Assembly: GCA_002454125.1 (NCBI GenBank)
Contig: DKII01000068.1
Coordinates: forward strand, 263-8,294
Direction of reading: 5' to 3'
Length of the DNA stretch: 8,032 nt
Origin: Novosphingobium sp. UBA6722
GTDB lineage: Bacteria > Pseudomonadota > Alphaproteobacteria > Sphingomonadales > Sphingomonadaceae
A program made the position numbers and the translations under genes. A model generated the notes under the pieces. It made no database searches, had not been told where the DNA came from, and saw only the letters and a program-made list of their open reading frames with translations. This document shows, piece by piece, positions 6,883 through 8,032 of this stretch; within the stretch, counting starts at the first letter, position 1; every line of letters begins with the position of its first letter.

Positions 6883-7790
6883 GCCGGCGTCAGCGAGTAG
6901 CCCAGCCGGGGGACGTGGACATTGATCCGCCCCAGTTCGGGCAGTTCGCGCGCCACTGTCAGGCTGAACTGGCTCGAACCCACCAGGGTCCCGGTGATCG
7001 GATCGCGGCCATAATCGGTGGCGGCAAGGCTGACTGTCTGGCCGATCAGGCTGGCGTCAGATGCCAGCACCTCCGTCGCTTCCGGATCTGCCGCCGCGGC
7101 GATACTTAGCGCCTCTGCCGGTGTCATGGTCGCACGGCTCCCATGACCAAGCGCGGCGACCCGGTCATACCAGGCGTCAAACCCGGCCAGATCGCCGAAG
7201 CGATCGGCCAAACCCGGTGCGAAGCTGCGCAGGAACCAGAAGTTGTAGTAAGCGGCGGCATCGGCCAGGCAGGGTTCAGCGCCGGCCAGGAAGGCGCGGC
7301 CATCGGCCAGCTGCTCGGCCAGCAGCGCGGCATGGGCCTTCAGCTGGGTCAGCGCAAACGGGGATAGCGCCTGCATCGCTGCCACGTTGAACGGCTGGCC
7401 GCTCAGCGCTTCGCGGTCCTTGATGAAGGCTGGATCGACCTTGTCCCCCAGCGCACCGAAAATCGCGACGACCGCCGACTGGAACACCGCCTTGTCGCAC
7501 CATTGCTCGGTCGCGTTGACCAGGCCGGCCTGGCCGGCGGGATATAGCGGTTTGGCGGGAAAGCGCCGCTCCAGCTCGCGCGCGATCAGCTGGCTGTCGC
7601 AATAGATGTCGGCCCCGATCTGCAGCACCGGAATGCGGCGATAACCGCCGGTCAGCGGCACCAGATCGGGCTTGGGCATGATCACCGGCTGGTCGACCGC
7701 GCGCCAGGCCAGGCCCTTGATCCCCAGGCAGATCCGGATCTTCTCCGAAAAGGGCGAGGTATCATACTGGTGGAGAATGATTTCAGGCAT
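6879..7790 (-). CDS. Glutathione S-transferase family protein with C-terminal extension
   Basis: A cytosolic GST-fold protein of 303 residues, longer than the usual 200-230. Seen: a thioredoxin-like N-terminal domain at about 1-80, with HQYDTSPFSEKIR (7-19) at the usual active-site turn, cis-Pro region RRIPVLQ (51-57) and a glutathione-binding D-S in YCDSQLIA (63-70). An all-helical domain follows (about 90-212, FLAGAEPCLADAAAYYNFW at 167-185). The last ~75 residues (about 228-303) form an extension that looks rich in strands (SLIGQTVSLAATDYGRDPITG, ending HVPRLGYSL). ATG at 7790 is chosen because AGGAG lies nine bases upstream; an ATG at 7808 would place that site inside the gene. Its TAG shares CTAG (6879-6882) with the stop of the convergent ATPase gene. 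Substrate unknown; a beta-etherase or conjugating activity cannot be read from sequence. Confidence 0.88.
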   Translation of the reverse strand: MPEIILHQYDTSPFSEKIRICLGIKGLAWRAVDQPVIMPKPDLVPLTGGYRRIPVLQIGADIYCDSQLIARELERRFPAKPLYPAGQAGLVNATEQWCDKAVFQSAVVAIFGALGDKVDPAFIKDREALSGQPFNVAAMQALSPFALTQLKAHAALLAEQLADGRAFLAGAEPCLADAAAYYNFWFLRSFAPGLADRFGDLAGFDAWYDRVAALGHGSRATMTPAEALSIAAAADPEATEVLASDASLIGQTVSLAATDYGRDPITGTLVGSSQFSLTVARELPELGRINVHVPRLGYSLTPA

Positions 7791-7799
7791 CAGGCAAGG

Positions 7800-7804
7800 C
7801 TCCT
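7800..7804 (-). promoter_or_regulatory. Ribosome binding site of the GST gene
   Basis: AGGAG on the minus strand, nine bases before the ATG at 7790. It fixes the start six codons downstream of the other in-frame ATG at 7808. Confidence 0.6.
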
Positions 7805-7807
7805 GCA

Positions 7808-7835
7808 AAACAACTGGTGATGCACGTGCATCACC
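7808..7835 (-). terminator. Perfect 20-bp palindrome with T-rich tail: probable intrinsic terminator
   Basis: GGTGATGCACGTGCATCACC (7816-7835) is a perfect palindrome. As minus-strand RNA it folds into an eight-pair stem with an ACGT loop, followed by AGTTGTTTTG, the layout of a Rho-independent terminator. Its 5' side includes the TGA of the unrecognised gene at the right edge (7831-7833), so it would end that transcript. It lies about 25 bases before the GST start, just upstream of its ribosome binding site, and could instead attenuate read-through or be a DNA site for a dimeric regulator. Confidence 0.6.
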
Positions 7836-8031
7836 GGATCAGCGTCAGTTCGGTCTGGCGGCCATCGATGAAGCGCACCGTCTTGCCATCGAGGAAGGCA
7901 TTTTCCTCGGTCCGGAAATCGACCCGCTGACCGCCCCATTCGGGCACGGCGGCGTATGACGTGAGTTCGATCGACCAGGCGGTATTGGCATTGATCGCAC
8001 CGCTGCCGCGCGGGTCGGCGTTCTGGTTGTC
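7831..8031 (-). CDS. Unrecognised protein, C-terminal 66 residues (5' end outside window)
   Basis: An open frame runs in from the right edge and ends at TGA 7831-7833. I do not recognise the family. The 66 visible residues are mixed polar and hydrophobic with natural codon use: DNQNADPRGSGAINANTAWS at the start, then IELTSYAAVPEWGGQRVDF and a strand-like end FIDGRQTELTLIR. The alternating pattern suggests a beta-rich C-terminus. There is no transmembrane segment in this part. It lies 40 bases upstream of the GST start in the same direction, with the palindromic terminator in between, so it is probably a separate transcription unit. That it is coding is supported by the unbroken frame, amino acid make-up and the terminator placed exactly at its stop. 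Confidence 0.65.
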   Translation of the reverse strand, partial: DNQNADPRGSGAINANTAWSIELTSYAAVPEWGGQRVDFRTEENAFLDGKTVRFIDGRQTELTLIR

Positions 8032-8032
8032 A

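Overview
The window is GC-rich and densely coded, with seven full or partial intact genes and one gene remnant. Codon use, protein sequences and gene set suggest a heterotrophic alphaproteobacterium, most likely a sphingomonad (Novosphingobium/Sphingomonas type). That is inference from family resemblance; no rRNA or other taxonomic marker is present. No tRNA, rRNA, CRISPR array, transposase or phage gene was seen.

Left part (1-3660): the C-terminal part of an NADPH-dependent 2,4-dienoyl-CoA reductase (FadH, + strand) converges on a two-gene minus-strand operon, uxaC then a fructuronate reductase-type mannitol dehydrogenase (uxuB). Stop and start of the pair overlap in GTGA. Together they turn D-glucuronate into D-fructuronate and then D-mannonate, as used for glucuronic acid released from plant polymers. 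Upstream of uxaC lies an inverted repeat that could be an operator.

Middle (3661-5418): directly upstream of uxaC, on the same strand, is what looks like the last ~48 codons of an alpha/beta-hydrolase of the acetyl(xylan)-esterase type. It has the catalytic-His motif GGHGFG but nothing before it, so the uronate cluster probably once extended further and was cut by a deletion. Next come a small MAPEG-family membrane protein (+) and a divergent SDR-fold protein (-), convergent with each other. The SDR protein lacks the Tyr-x-x-x-Lys catalytic pair.

Right part (5419-8032): a HerA/DUF87-like P-loop ATPase (+) meets a ~300-residue glutathione S-transferase family protein (-) tail to tail, their stops sharing CTAG. 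Upstream of the GST gene is a perfect 20-bp palindrome followed by a T-rich run, overlapping the stop codon of an unrecognised gene that runs off the window edge. It looks like an intrinsic terminator only about 25 bases before the GST start.

Overall this is mostly ordinary chromosomal sequence. The points worth a second look are the esterase remnant, the catalytically degenerate SDR, the palindrome before the GST gene, and the stand-alone HerA-like ATPase. I see no convincing new multi-gene system.
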